This document shows, piece by piece, positions 10,201 to 22,200 of a stretch of 64,000 nt of DNA. Below the pieces are notes generated by a model. The model saw only the letters and a list, made by a program, of their open reading frames with translations. It did not search any database and was not told the origin of the DNA. Origin of the DNA: Carnegiea gigantea (taxonomy: Eukaryota > Streptophyta > Magnoliopsida > Caryophyllales > Cactaceae); NCBI GenBank assembly GCA_029747015.1, contig JAKOGI010000144.1:517001-581000 (forward strand). The letters are read 5' to 3'. Position numbers and translations under genes: made by a program. Positions within the stretch are counted from its first letter, which is position 1. Every line of letters starts with the position of its first letter.

Positions 10201-13200
10201 TTCTTTAAAAGCCAATTCAGTGCATCAACTCATTTGTTTATACCTTTGTCCATAAGCTGAAGCCCCAGCCTGGACTGATATATGGCTCTCATAGACAAAA
10301 TAATTTTACCATCAATTAGTTCTTCGACCAGCCTCTTTGTGGTACGATCAAACACCTGGAGTGCAAAGACTTGTCGATCAAAACAGTAGAAGACTTGAAT
10401 ATCAAATTGGAACATTAATTAATTAGCAGCGCGCAGCAAAGTCGTGACTATTGGTGCTAACAGACTAAAAAAGGGAAAACAGAACGATGATTGGGAAAAA
10501 AAAAAAAAAGAATTCCTATCCACCCTAAAGTCTAGAGTGTTTGCCAAAGAAAACAATGTCAACGTCTACTACATTTTGCTTTTTATTGCATCAGCCTGTC
10601 ATAGGATCCTTAGTCTTCCTTTGGCTATGGATAAAAAACAGGCAAAATAAGCTCTTGCCCTTGCCTTAAACAAAATAGGGCAGGGGGGAGAACCCAGCAT
10701 CAAAGCTCTGATGAGTCACTTAGAGACATGAATAAGCAAAAAGCAGGGTTAAGAGGACATGAGACTGGGATTCTTGTTGGTAGCTAATCAGTCTGCAGCA
10801 CAATTGAAATATCCTGAACGTAAAAACTAGAATATTCAAGAAATATACTAAACTTGAAACAAACTGAAAGGCAATCAATGAAGAGCAAGATCCTAAGGGG
10901 AAGTGAGATGTGACAATGGGAAAGATAATCACCCAGACAAGCATGTGGAAAATACAGATTACTTGTACAACAAGCCAAGTCTAGTAATTAATCAATAGAT
11001 CATAAGATCACTCCATACCAAAATATGTGCTGACTTGGAGCCTAAGCGCAAGCCGATTCCATAAGATGAGACGTGTGCCCATTCACTTAGTTTAAATAAC
11101 CACCTAAAATGAAAATGAAAAAGAAAACAGGGGCTGATTAGTCATCTACGCAACGACCAAGGAAAGTGACACCAACGCCACATAATCAAGTTGCAATGAG
11201 ATATACGAATCATGGTAGATTCTTACCCATAAGAAGCCTGCTTATCAGTTAAGAAACCCCCACTCATAACATGGTTTCCAGTCCCTTCATTGAAACACAA
11301 GGTCATATGGATCATACTGCCAAGCCTATTGGAAGCTTCAAGAACCTCACCACAAACAGGGCATGAGTTCATCAGTGGTTCCCTGCAAAAATGCATAACT
11401 TACAGCGCGTTAATTAAGCAATAACAAGCGGAAAAAAAACACTGTAACCAACCAGAAAGAAGTGAATGGATGAATGCATTTCAGTATTCAAATTACCCAG
11501 AAACCATTTCTACACAATCCAAGAAGGGGTTAAGCAAGAAGAGAACAATATCCCTCCCCCCCCCCCCCCCAAAAAAAAAAAATAAAAAAAGAAGAAAATC
11601 CTAAGAGGAAAGTTTAAGACAAAAACAACAACGTAGCAGCAAAGCTCAACAGAGTAGTAGGAGTCCCTGTGCCAAACGAAAATTAAACAGTGTGCTCTTA
11701 ATCCACAGAACAGTTGTAAGTCTGAACAAGACATAAGGCAATGACAAAATTTATAACGAGACTAGCAATGCCGGGAAGATGTACCACGAACAACAAACAC
11801 CATTATCCAAGGGTCCATGCAAACATCCTTAAAAGCACTCATTACAACATGAGAAACGGAAAGCTGACATGAAAAACAGAAAAAACAAGCCATTTATGTG
11901 AGCAAACTCTTTCAGATTGGGTAAATTACATCCACAATTTCCCCTTAAACACACCATATTCACAAACATACCCCCTGTATTCAACTAAAAGAAAGTTTAA
12001 GTAGATAGGAAAGAGATAACCTCCAAGAGAGTTTAAGTAGATAAGAAAGTTTAAGTAGAATTGACACTTGCTACTTTTGCAAGAAATGTTTTTATCAAAG
12101 CTTCAATTATCATATTCTCCATGCTTGATTGCATAGAAATAGCTGGCCTAGTGTTGCTCTGCTGCTCCATTACCCACAGGATTCATAGCTGGTCTTGGGT
12201 GAACATACATCTTGCATTCAGCATAGGAATTTATAATGAAATCATGAAAGATTGTTCTAGATTCCAAGTCAATGCAACTATGCAAGAATTGTGTTGTCTT
12301 CGTCTCACAATATATACCAACCCATTTATCTTTTAGGTTGTCCCAAAATGTCCTAAACGTTCACCGTCACTCATTCAATGGACAACTTAAACCAAAATTG
12401 ACGCTTTTTAACTTTTATGAACAGTTGCCGATTCATTCCACAATGGAGGGAGAATTATGCAAACAGTTATATGTAGAACTTTTGGATGCTCATCACATTG
12501 CCACAGGACTTCAACCTTACGCAGAGCGAAGCAAAGAAAATGACTTGCTCCCATATCAAGTCTCACTAGTATCTTGAAAAAAAATTTCATTCTTCAAACA
12601 TATGCATCATGGAAGGGGCAGTAAACACAAACAAACCAGAAGCAGTCCTCAGATACCCCTCTTTGTCTTGGCACGTGCTCCAAACAAGTCACTAAATGTG
12701 ACAATCCCTTCACCTTATTGAGTACCCTTCTTTTCCCCATGAATTAAGAGTTCCATGATCCAAATTTTAGGTTTAGAAACCTCAAGGTAGTAAGCAGTAA
12801 ACGCATAGAATTTAGAACCACCGAAGAACAACACAAGGCTAACTGCATTTACATGCCAAATCAGCAAAGCAAGAGGATCTGCCAAACTATAGTTCCATAA
12901 TTTCATAACTTAAACAATCCATCAGCAAAGCAAGACGATCTGCCAAATCAGAGTTACATAGTTAATTTGACAACTTAAACAAACCATTTCCCCAGGATTT
13001 TGCCTGTAGAAGGGGGGGGGGGAGGGTTAGATGCGCATAGCCTCACCCCTGAATTCACAAAGGTCGGTTCTCTCAGACCCTAGATTTGAAAAGTATTGGT
13101 GGCTTAAAGGAGAATGACGAAGAAGAGTTAGGTTCACAGAGAATGGAAAATGGTCTCTTTAGCGATTTGGTGGGCTAATTGGAAGGAGAGAAATCAACAG

Positions 13201-16200
13201 ATTTTTGCTAACAAAGCTATGTCCTTTCAAGATTTCAAGCACCACATTTTGAGTTTTTTTTTTTGGGGGGGGGGGGGGATGAGTAATCAAAAATTGTATT
13301 AAAGGACACCAAGGGGACATCACCCATTACCAAAAGAGGCAATCACAAAATATCATCATGCCCTTAAGCTCTCAACAACAATCCTATCCACAAAATCCAA
13401 AAAAGTAATTTTTGAACCATGAATGAGAACTTGACTCTAACTATACAACATTCTCAAAAAATAAAGTTTTGAAATCTTGAATAGAACTAGCCTTGCCCTC
13501 AAAAATCCAGCTATTTCTTTCCTTCCAAGTACTCCACCAAATAGCTAAAGGCATCAACTTCCAAACTCCTAAGACCCAACACTTCTTTAACCTTCTTCTC
13601 CAAGCCACCAACGCATCTCTTGTGGTTTTACATCGTACCCAACTAATCCCCATCAATGAAAATGACAAGTGCCATAAATTGGAGCCCATTTGACAACGGA
13701 CAAGAAGGTGGTCAACCTCTTCCTTCACAGAACACATGAACACCTACTAGCCAACTTAAAGTTTCTCCTTTTAAGCATGTCATTTGTAGGAATCTTTCCT
13801 TTGGTTGCTGCCCAAGCTAGAAAGCACACTTTGGTGGGAGCCTTGGACTTTCAAATAGCCTTAGATAGAAAACCGAGTTTAGTCGACCCTTTAAATGTCT
13901 CTTTACAATAGCTTTTGACGGCTAATACTTTTTGAGAATGTTGTTAGTTGAAGTGTTGTGCTTAATGGTGACAGAAATTTGAATTTTATGGACTTTGTAG
14001 ATTCTATTCTGGATGAGAGCTTAGAGGGCATAACGTTTTGTATTTGCCCCTTGTGCGCATCAGAGACATCCCCTTAGTGTCTGATCATTACATCGCTTGA
14101 TTACATATCAAAAAAAAAAAAAAAAAAGACTGCCCACCAATCCACAGCAAAGCAGAGGACTCAGGACAGTTCAGTGAGGCACTCGGCTTTGATGACATAA
14201 TCTAAAGTTCTAAACTACTAGAAAAGCACCCAAAAGTAACAGTTTCCGCTGCCTAGAAAGTGCTTCCATATGATCCTAGATTTAAAATGAATTGGTTGCT
14301 TCCTATTCCTCAGCACAAGTTGCAGAGGAGAGTCTAGTAGAGCATTTTGCTTTAGTCCATCATAATCAGAAGCTGGGAAACAAAAAAAAGACTGCCAAAG
14401 AATGACTCTTCAGCTGTCTAATAAGTGGACAGTAGCATGGCCAACTTAATCACATTTAGTGTTATTCTTACTTTTCTTGGTGATGAGCAAGGAGTGAAGC
14501 TAACTCATTTATGCTAACAACACCATCCCCATTTTCATCTGCAGCCTTGAAAAGCCCTTCTTTCTGCAAACACATTGAAACAGTGGGCAGCATTGCAACA
14601 GACCAAATCTAATAACAAACAACATAATAAAAGAGAAGCAACTCAAAAGACATATGTATGTATAAGAATGTGATTGTTGGACCTTGTCAGAAGCCACTTG
14701 GTTGCCAAATGCGTCAATCAAGTCTGAGAATTCGGAGAACGAAAGTTGACCATCTTCATTGTAGTCCTACAGAGACAACACATTCATAAAATAAATTTTT
14801 CATTTCCACTAGTACCGTAAATATAATGAAGTTTACGTAACAAAAGTCAACAACAGATAGGCTATCCAAAACATTTCCTCACCATGAATTTCTATGTGAC
14901 TGCTTATGTATTTCCAACTGAGGTTAGCATGGAAAAGGTAAACAGCCACAAGTTTCAAACCTCCAAGGTATTTCTGACATGAAACACTTCAATGAGCTTC
15001 CTAGGATCTCCAAGTTGGATGCAATTGAAACCCAAAAAAGAAAGTGAACTGAGAATTTCAATTTAGCATCAGGAATTAATCCTGTGAAGTATAAGGGGAA
15101 GATGGAAGGCAGGCTTGAAAGTTTCATGACAATCCTCAACCAGATTATTGGGCCTTAGGGAATGGAGAAAAGACACCGCTGAGCAGAAAAACTATTTGAA
15201 CATATTTTCATTCAGTAACCTAAGCTAGAGATTATTTCCTTTTTTTTGAAAAGAAAAAGGTAATATATATTAATAAATGTAAATCAAAAGGTTGGATGCA
15301 CAGCTAGCATCCAACAGAAGCAAAATACAAAATCCACACGCTCAGCCACATCAAAAGAGGAAGAAGTTCTTGATGAAATTTTCCTTTAAGCGCCCAAGAG
15401 GAGTTTCAGCGCCATCGGAAATTCTTCGATTTCTTTTTCTCCAAATACTCTAAACAATCACATCAGGTAAGACCACGGCCTTCTTCTTCTGATGTATAAG
15501 TGAGCACAAATGACCAAGAAAAGATGTGTTTTTGGTTTTTTTTGATGGGGAAGAACAAAGAAGAAATGAGAGAAGGATAGTTCAAGTATTTGACTAGAGA
15601 TAATCCAATTGGAGCCACTCAAGCCAAATAACTTGGGCAATCCCTTAACTCAATCTAGAATACAGAAGTTAATCACCACCTAGTTGAGGGAAGGGACCTA
15701 GAACACCACTTGAGGTTGCCACACTCAAGATATAGAACTAGGCTTTAGAACACAATTGAGAGAACATTCAAATGCTTGCTTTGTATGATTTGTATTTCAA
15801 GTTGGAAGTGAATGCTTACAACCTCAAGCTATGGCCTATTTATACTAAAGGCCTTATATTGTGAAAAGGTACGAAGAAAACAAAAACAAAAGTGCAGAAA
15901 ACAAAGAATCCTAAGTACATTGTAGCTAGCTCTTCATGTGGATGTACCAAGGAGTGAAAAGGTGTGTCTCTTGGATGATTGGTGTGAAAAGGGTGTAGAA
16001 GCTCAAATGGATGCATGAATCCTTTATCTCACACATTCAAAGTTTGCTAGAAAAAGAGTCACATGGAATTTGAGGAGGTAGCAGCCGACATGAAGAGTAA
16101 AATACCAAGTTCACATGGATTGCAATAATTGCGTTCACATTTGCAGCAGCCTCAACTTCCAGGAGCCATATCTCTCAGAATACTGGGCCAAATTCGATGT

Positions 16201-19200
16201 TCTCGGGCTTGTTGGAAAGCTCAGGAAGTCTATTTTCCAGAGAATGTAAGTTTACTAAGTTTGGACTAGCCAATCAAAAGTTATGGCCCAAAGAGTATAG
16301 ACTACCCAAACTACCCTGCGCCCGGATACCATATACTTGTGAGCTAGATTTTACCAACCAAATGATATCCAAATTGAACGTGGTTGGTCTTGAAAGAAAG
16401 CTAAGTTTCTAGGCTTGAATAATATAAGGACCTTCAGCATGTGGGTCCATTACATGTTGTTGTAAACAAGTGACAAAAACCGCGCATGGCGTGAGGGGGC
16501 TATGTATGAATTCCTCCGGCATAATCACGGCCTTTCTGCAGAGGATAGCAAACTCTTTAGCCTCTTTGAGCTTGTTGGGGTCTTCCTTGAGCTGAGAAGG
16601 GGAGGTATGAGAGTGGTCATGATGGTCTCCATCATTCTCCCCGGGTAGGTGAGAGTTTGTCCTCAAACTTGGAAGAGTTTCATCTTCAAAGTAGGGACTA
16701 AGATCGGAGATGTTAAATGTTGCCGAGACTTCATAATCTCCCGGAAGGTCTACTTTATGTGCATTAGGGCCAACCCTCTCAATGATTTCGAATGGCCCAT
16801 TTGACCTAGGCATCAACTTGGATTTTCTCTTGGAAGGAAATCGTTCCTTCCTCAAATGGATCCACACCAAATCTCCAGGTTGAAAATAGACCTCTCTTTT
16901 GTGCTAGTTGGCATGGTGCATGGCCCTCTCATTGGCTTTGGCAATGCTATCACGAACTTGGACATGTAGGTCTTGGATTTCTTTGGCCCTTTTCTCGGCT
17001 TCCCAACTGAACTTGGTGGGAGTTGGAATAGGGATAAGATCAAGAGGGCTCTTTGGATTGTGGCCATACACGACTTGGAAGGGAGAGAGATGAGTTGCTT
17101 TACTTGGAGCTCTATTGAAGGCAAACTCGGCATGAGGTAACATATCATCCCAACTCTTGATATTCTTCTTCACAAGGACTCTAAGCAAGGTGCCCAAAGT
17201 CCTATTGGTGACTTCCGTTTGGCCGTCAGTTTGTGGGTGACATGAAGTGCTGAATTTGAGTTGGGTGCCCATCTTACGCCACAATGTTAGCCAAAAATGG
17301 CTAAGAAACTTGCTGTCTCGGTCGGACACCATGCTCTTGGGTACTCCATGTAGCCTAACAATTTCCTTGAAGTATAACTTGGCTACAAGCGAGGCATCAT
17401 TGGTGGTATGGCAAGGAATAAAATGTGCCATTTTTGAGAAGCGGTCTACCACCACCATGATAGAGTCTTTATTCTTTTGGGTTCTTGGTAAACCCGTGAT
17501 GAAGTCAAGACTTATATCCTCCCATGGAGCTTGAGGAATAGGAAGAGGGGAGTACAAGCCTTGTGGAAGAACATGACTCTTGGCCTTTTTACAAATGGAG
17601 AATCTTTTTACAAAGTGTTCCACATCTTTAGACATATGTGGCCAATAATAGTGCTCCTTCAGCATAGCACATGTCTTTTCCATTCCAAAGTGGCCGGCTA
17701 AGGCTCCTCCATGGAGCTCTTGGATAAGGAGTTCTCGAAATCCACACTTGGGAATGCACAAGCGTGAACCCTTGAACAAGAAACCATCCTCCATATGGAA
17801 CACTCCGTGAGGGTGTTTAGAACACTTCTCAAAGATTTCTTTAAAGTCCTCATCACTTGGATACAACTCTTTCACAACTTCAAAGCCAAGAACTTTGGTA
17901 CTTAAGGTAGAAAGAAGTAAGTACCTACGGGAGAGTGCATCGGCTCCTTTATTAAGTTTTCCCGCCTTGTGTTGGATGATGAAGTGGAATGATTGAAGAT
18001 ATTCTACCCACTTGGCATGCCTCGGGTTGAGCTTGTGTTGACCTTGTATGTATTTGAGTGCCTCATGGTCGGAATGGAGGATAAACTCCCCTCCTACTAG
18101 GTAGTGACGCAAATACTCCAAAGCCCGGATGATGGCATAGAATTCTTTGTCGTAAGTGGAGTATTTCTTTTTAGCTTCGTTTAGTTTTTCACTAAAGAAG
18201 GCTATTGGCTTCTTCTCTTGGGAAAGGACAGCTCCAATCCCTACCCCGGATGCGTCACACTCTACTTCGAATATCTTTGAAAAGTCGGGTAAGGCGAGGA
18301 CGGGTGCACAAGTGAGTCTCTTCTTGATTTCTTCAAATGCACGTTGTGCTTGCTCATTCCAAGTAAAATTTTTCCCTTTTAGCACTTCGGTCATGGGAGC
18401 CACAATAGTGCTAAAGTCACGAACAAACCTCCGGTAAAAATATGCTAGGCCATGGAAACTCCTTACTTGAGTGAAGGAAGTAGGAGTAGGCCACTCTTGA
18501 ATAGCCTTGATCTTACTCTCATCAACTTGAATTCCTTGGGCGGACACAATGTAGCCCAAAAATATCACTTGGGAAGTGAAGAAATGGCACTTCTCTAAAT
18601 TCCCATATAATTGCTCTTGAGACCAGATCTCCAAAACTTGTTGAAGATGATGGGCATGCTCTTCTTCGGTCTTGCTATAGATCAAGATATCGTCAAAATA
18701 GACGACCACACAAATACCAATCAAGGGCTTTAGAACTTGGTTCATAAGCCTCATAAAAGTGCTAGGGGCATTGGTTAGCCCAAATGGCATGACAAGCCAT
18801 TCATACAAGCCTCCTTTAGTCTTAAAGGCGGTTTTCCATTCATCTCCTTCGAAAATCCGGATTTGATAGTAGCCACTTCTAAGATCAATCTTAGAAAAGA
18901 TGGTGGCACCATGAAGCTCATCAAGAAGGTCTTCTAACCGGGGAATAGGATACCGGTACTTGATAGTGATTTTATTGATGGCCCGGCTATCCACACACAT
19001 TCGCATGCTACCATCCTTTTTGGGTACAAGGAGGGCAGGCACGGCACATGGGCTTAGGCTTTCTCGAATCAATCCCTTAGACAAGAGGTCATCCACTTGT
19101 CTTTGGATTTCTTGGGTTTCTTTTAGAGTCATTCGATAGGCCGGCTTATTGGGAAGAACGGATCCTGGAATAAGGTCAATCTTGTGTTGTATGGATCTTG

Positions 19201-22200
19201 GTGGAGGAAGACCATGGGGAATTTCTTGTGGGAACACATGGTGGAAGGTTTGTAGGAGAGGGGTGAGTAGAGGGTGTGAAGGAGATGGGGATTCTAGCTC
19301 ATCTTGTAGGAGAATCAAGTCTTTGAAAGACTCAAACTCATGATGTTGGGATTTGAGAAGGGTGGTGAGAAAGACATCCAAGTGTGGGTTGTCTTCGGAT
19401 TTTGTAGTGGAGGTCGGTTTAAGAGGGGTGAGGGTGATTTTCTTTTGGTCTTTTTGGAAGGAATAAGTGTTCATCCGGCCATCATGGATGACACTTCTAT
19501 CAAACAACCAAGGCCTTCCCAATAGGATGTGACAAGCATCCATGGGAACTATATCATACCATACCTCATCCTTGTAATGTTTTCCAATGGAGAGAGAGAC
19601 AAGACATTGGTGAGAGATTTGTATACCTTTGCCTTGATTCAACCATTGGATGGTGTAAGGCTTAGGGTGAGGAGTGGCTTGAAGTTTAAGCTTGTCAACC
19701 ATAGTCTTGGAGGCAACATTTGCACAACTACCTCCATCTATGATGAGGGAGCATACCTTCCCTCCAACTGTGCACCTTGTATGAAAGATAGCCTCTCTCT
19801 GTTCCAGATTGTCTTGAGTGGCAAATCCACTCAATGCTCTTCGAATGACAAGTAGCTCTCCTTCATCAGGGCCTTCCTCCACTTCTTCCACATTTTCCAA
19901 CTCACAATCTTCTCCTCCTTCTTCTTCATGTTGCTCCGCGAAGGTGGCTTGGTATTCGGCTAGAGAGACAATCCGTTTGTTAGGGCACTCGGAGGCAATA
20001 TGCCCAAGGCCTTGACAACGGAAACAGTGAATCTTGTCTTTTGGCTTTGGGGATTCTTTTGTGGAAGGGTTAGGGGCGGTGGGAGGGGCACTTTTGGTTT
20101 GTGGAGAGTTTTGTGGTTTGGGGGAAAAGTAGGGAGGTTTTGGAGTGGAGTAAGGACGGGAAGGGGTTTTGGAAAGGGTGCCTTTTCCCTTAGATTTCTT
20201 TTGTTGCTCTACCTTGTAGGCAAGAGAACTCAAGTCATCTAGGGAGGAGTAGGGATGTAGTTCAATGACATGGGCAATGGAATCATCAAGACCACTTAGG
20301 TATCTTACCATGGTTTGTGCATCATCTTCTCTCAAATCGCACTTGAGAAGGAGTTGCTCGAACTCCCGGGTGTATTCCTCAACGCTCTTGGAGCCTTGCT
20401 TGAGGTGATGCAACTTGAAGTAGTTGTCTTGGATGTAATGGGAGGGAAGGAACTTGGCCTTAAGTTTGTCTTTCATCTTGGCCCAAGTTCTAATCTTTCC
20501 TTTACCATTTCTCGCTCTCTTGGCCACAAGGTTGGCCCACCATATGGAAGCGTACTTCCGGAGCTTTAGGGCCACTAGCTTCACTTTCTTGTCATCCGGC
20601 ACCTCTTTATACTCAAAGACACGTTCCACGGTTTGAAGCCAATCAAGGAAATGATCGGGATCCATTTGGCCTTCAAATTCGGGAATGTCGACTCTAAAGT
20701 CGCCAAGGCCATTCCCTGGCCTTCTTCTTCTAGGGGTTTCTTCATCACTTGAGTTGACAATATAGCTCTTCTCTTCTCTCTCGGATTCATCCGAGTATGC
20801 ATGAGTGCGTGAGTGAGAAGGGCTTCGAGTCCATCTCCTTTTCTCTTCCATAAGTTGGGCAATTTGGGTTCGGAGGAATTTTACTTGCGCTTCCAACTCG
20901 TCAACTCGCTCTGGGGTACGGCTAGAAGACATTTTACCGTGTTTAGGATTGAAGGAAGGTTGTTTTTGCAGGGATGAGGAGAGGCACGGTCGTGCCTGTA
21001 AGCACGGTGGCACCGTGCTAATATTCTGGACGAAACTGAAGGCAGAAAGAGACGTGGCACGGTCGTGTCCTGGAGCACGGGGGCACCGTGCCAATGCTCT
21101 GTCTTTGTTTTCTCGGTTTTGTTGATTTGAGTATTTTTTTTTTTTGTGCTTTGACTTTTGGGATGAATTTTGGATAGTTCTTGGTCACTTGACAACCTTG
21201 GCTCTGATACCAAATGATGTATAAGTGAGCAGAAATGACCAAGAAAAGATGTGTTTTTGGTTTTTTTTTTGATGGGGAAGAACAAAGTAGAAATGAGAGA
21301 AGGATAGTTCAAGTATTTGACTAGAGATAATCCAATTGGAGCCACTCAAGCCAAATAACTTGGGCAATCCCTTAACTCAATCTAGGATACAGAAGTTAAT
21401 CACCACCTAGTTGAGGGAAGGGACCTAGAACACCACTTGAGGTTGCCACACTCAAGATATAGAACTAGGCTTTAGAACACCATTGAGAGAACACTCAAAT
21501 GCTTGCTTTGTATGATTTGTATTTCAAGTTGGAAGTGAATGCTTACAACCTCAAGCTATGGCCTATTTATACTAAAGGCCTTACATTATGAAAAGGTACG
21601 AAGAAAACAAAAAAAAAAAGTGCAGAAAACAAAGAAACCTAAGTACATTGTAGCTAGCCCTTCATGTGGATGTACCAAGGAGTGAAAAGGTGTGTCTCTT
21701 GGATGTTTGGTGTAAAAAGGGTGTAGAAGCTCAAATGGATGCATGAATCCATTATCTCGCACATTCAAAGTTTGCTAGAAAAAGAGTCACACGGAATTGG
21801 AGGAGGTAGCAGCCGACATGAAGAGTAAAATACCAAGTTCACATGGATTGCAATAATTGCATTCACATTTGCAGCAGTTTCAACTTCCAGGAGCCATATC
21901 TCTCAGAATACTAGGCTAAATTTGATGTTCTCAGGCTTGTTGGAAAGCTCAGGAAGTCTATTTTCCAGGGAATGTAAGTTTGCTAAGTTTGGACCAGCCA
22001 ATCAAAAGTTATGGCCCAAATAGTACAGACTGTCCAAACTGCCCTGTGCCCGGATACCATATACTTGTGGGTTAGGTTTTACCAACCAAATGATATCCAA
22101 ATTGAACGTGGTTGGTCTTGAAAGAAAGCTAAGTTTCTAGGCTTGAATAATGTAAGGACCTTCAGCAGGTGGGTCCATTACATGTTGGTGTAAACAAGTG

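Noticed and set aside
12330..12420. GTTGTCCCAAAATGTCC resembling a Stowaway-type end
   Set aside because: No matching inverted end or TA duplication could be found nearby.
20933..21094. Longer N-terminus of the CRM-like polyprotein from 21094
   Set aside because: The first codon there is TTG and the stretch spans the palindromic leader. The ATG at 20930-20932 begins gag-like sequence.
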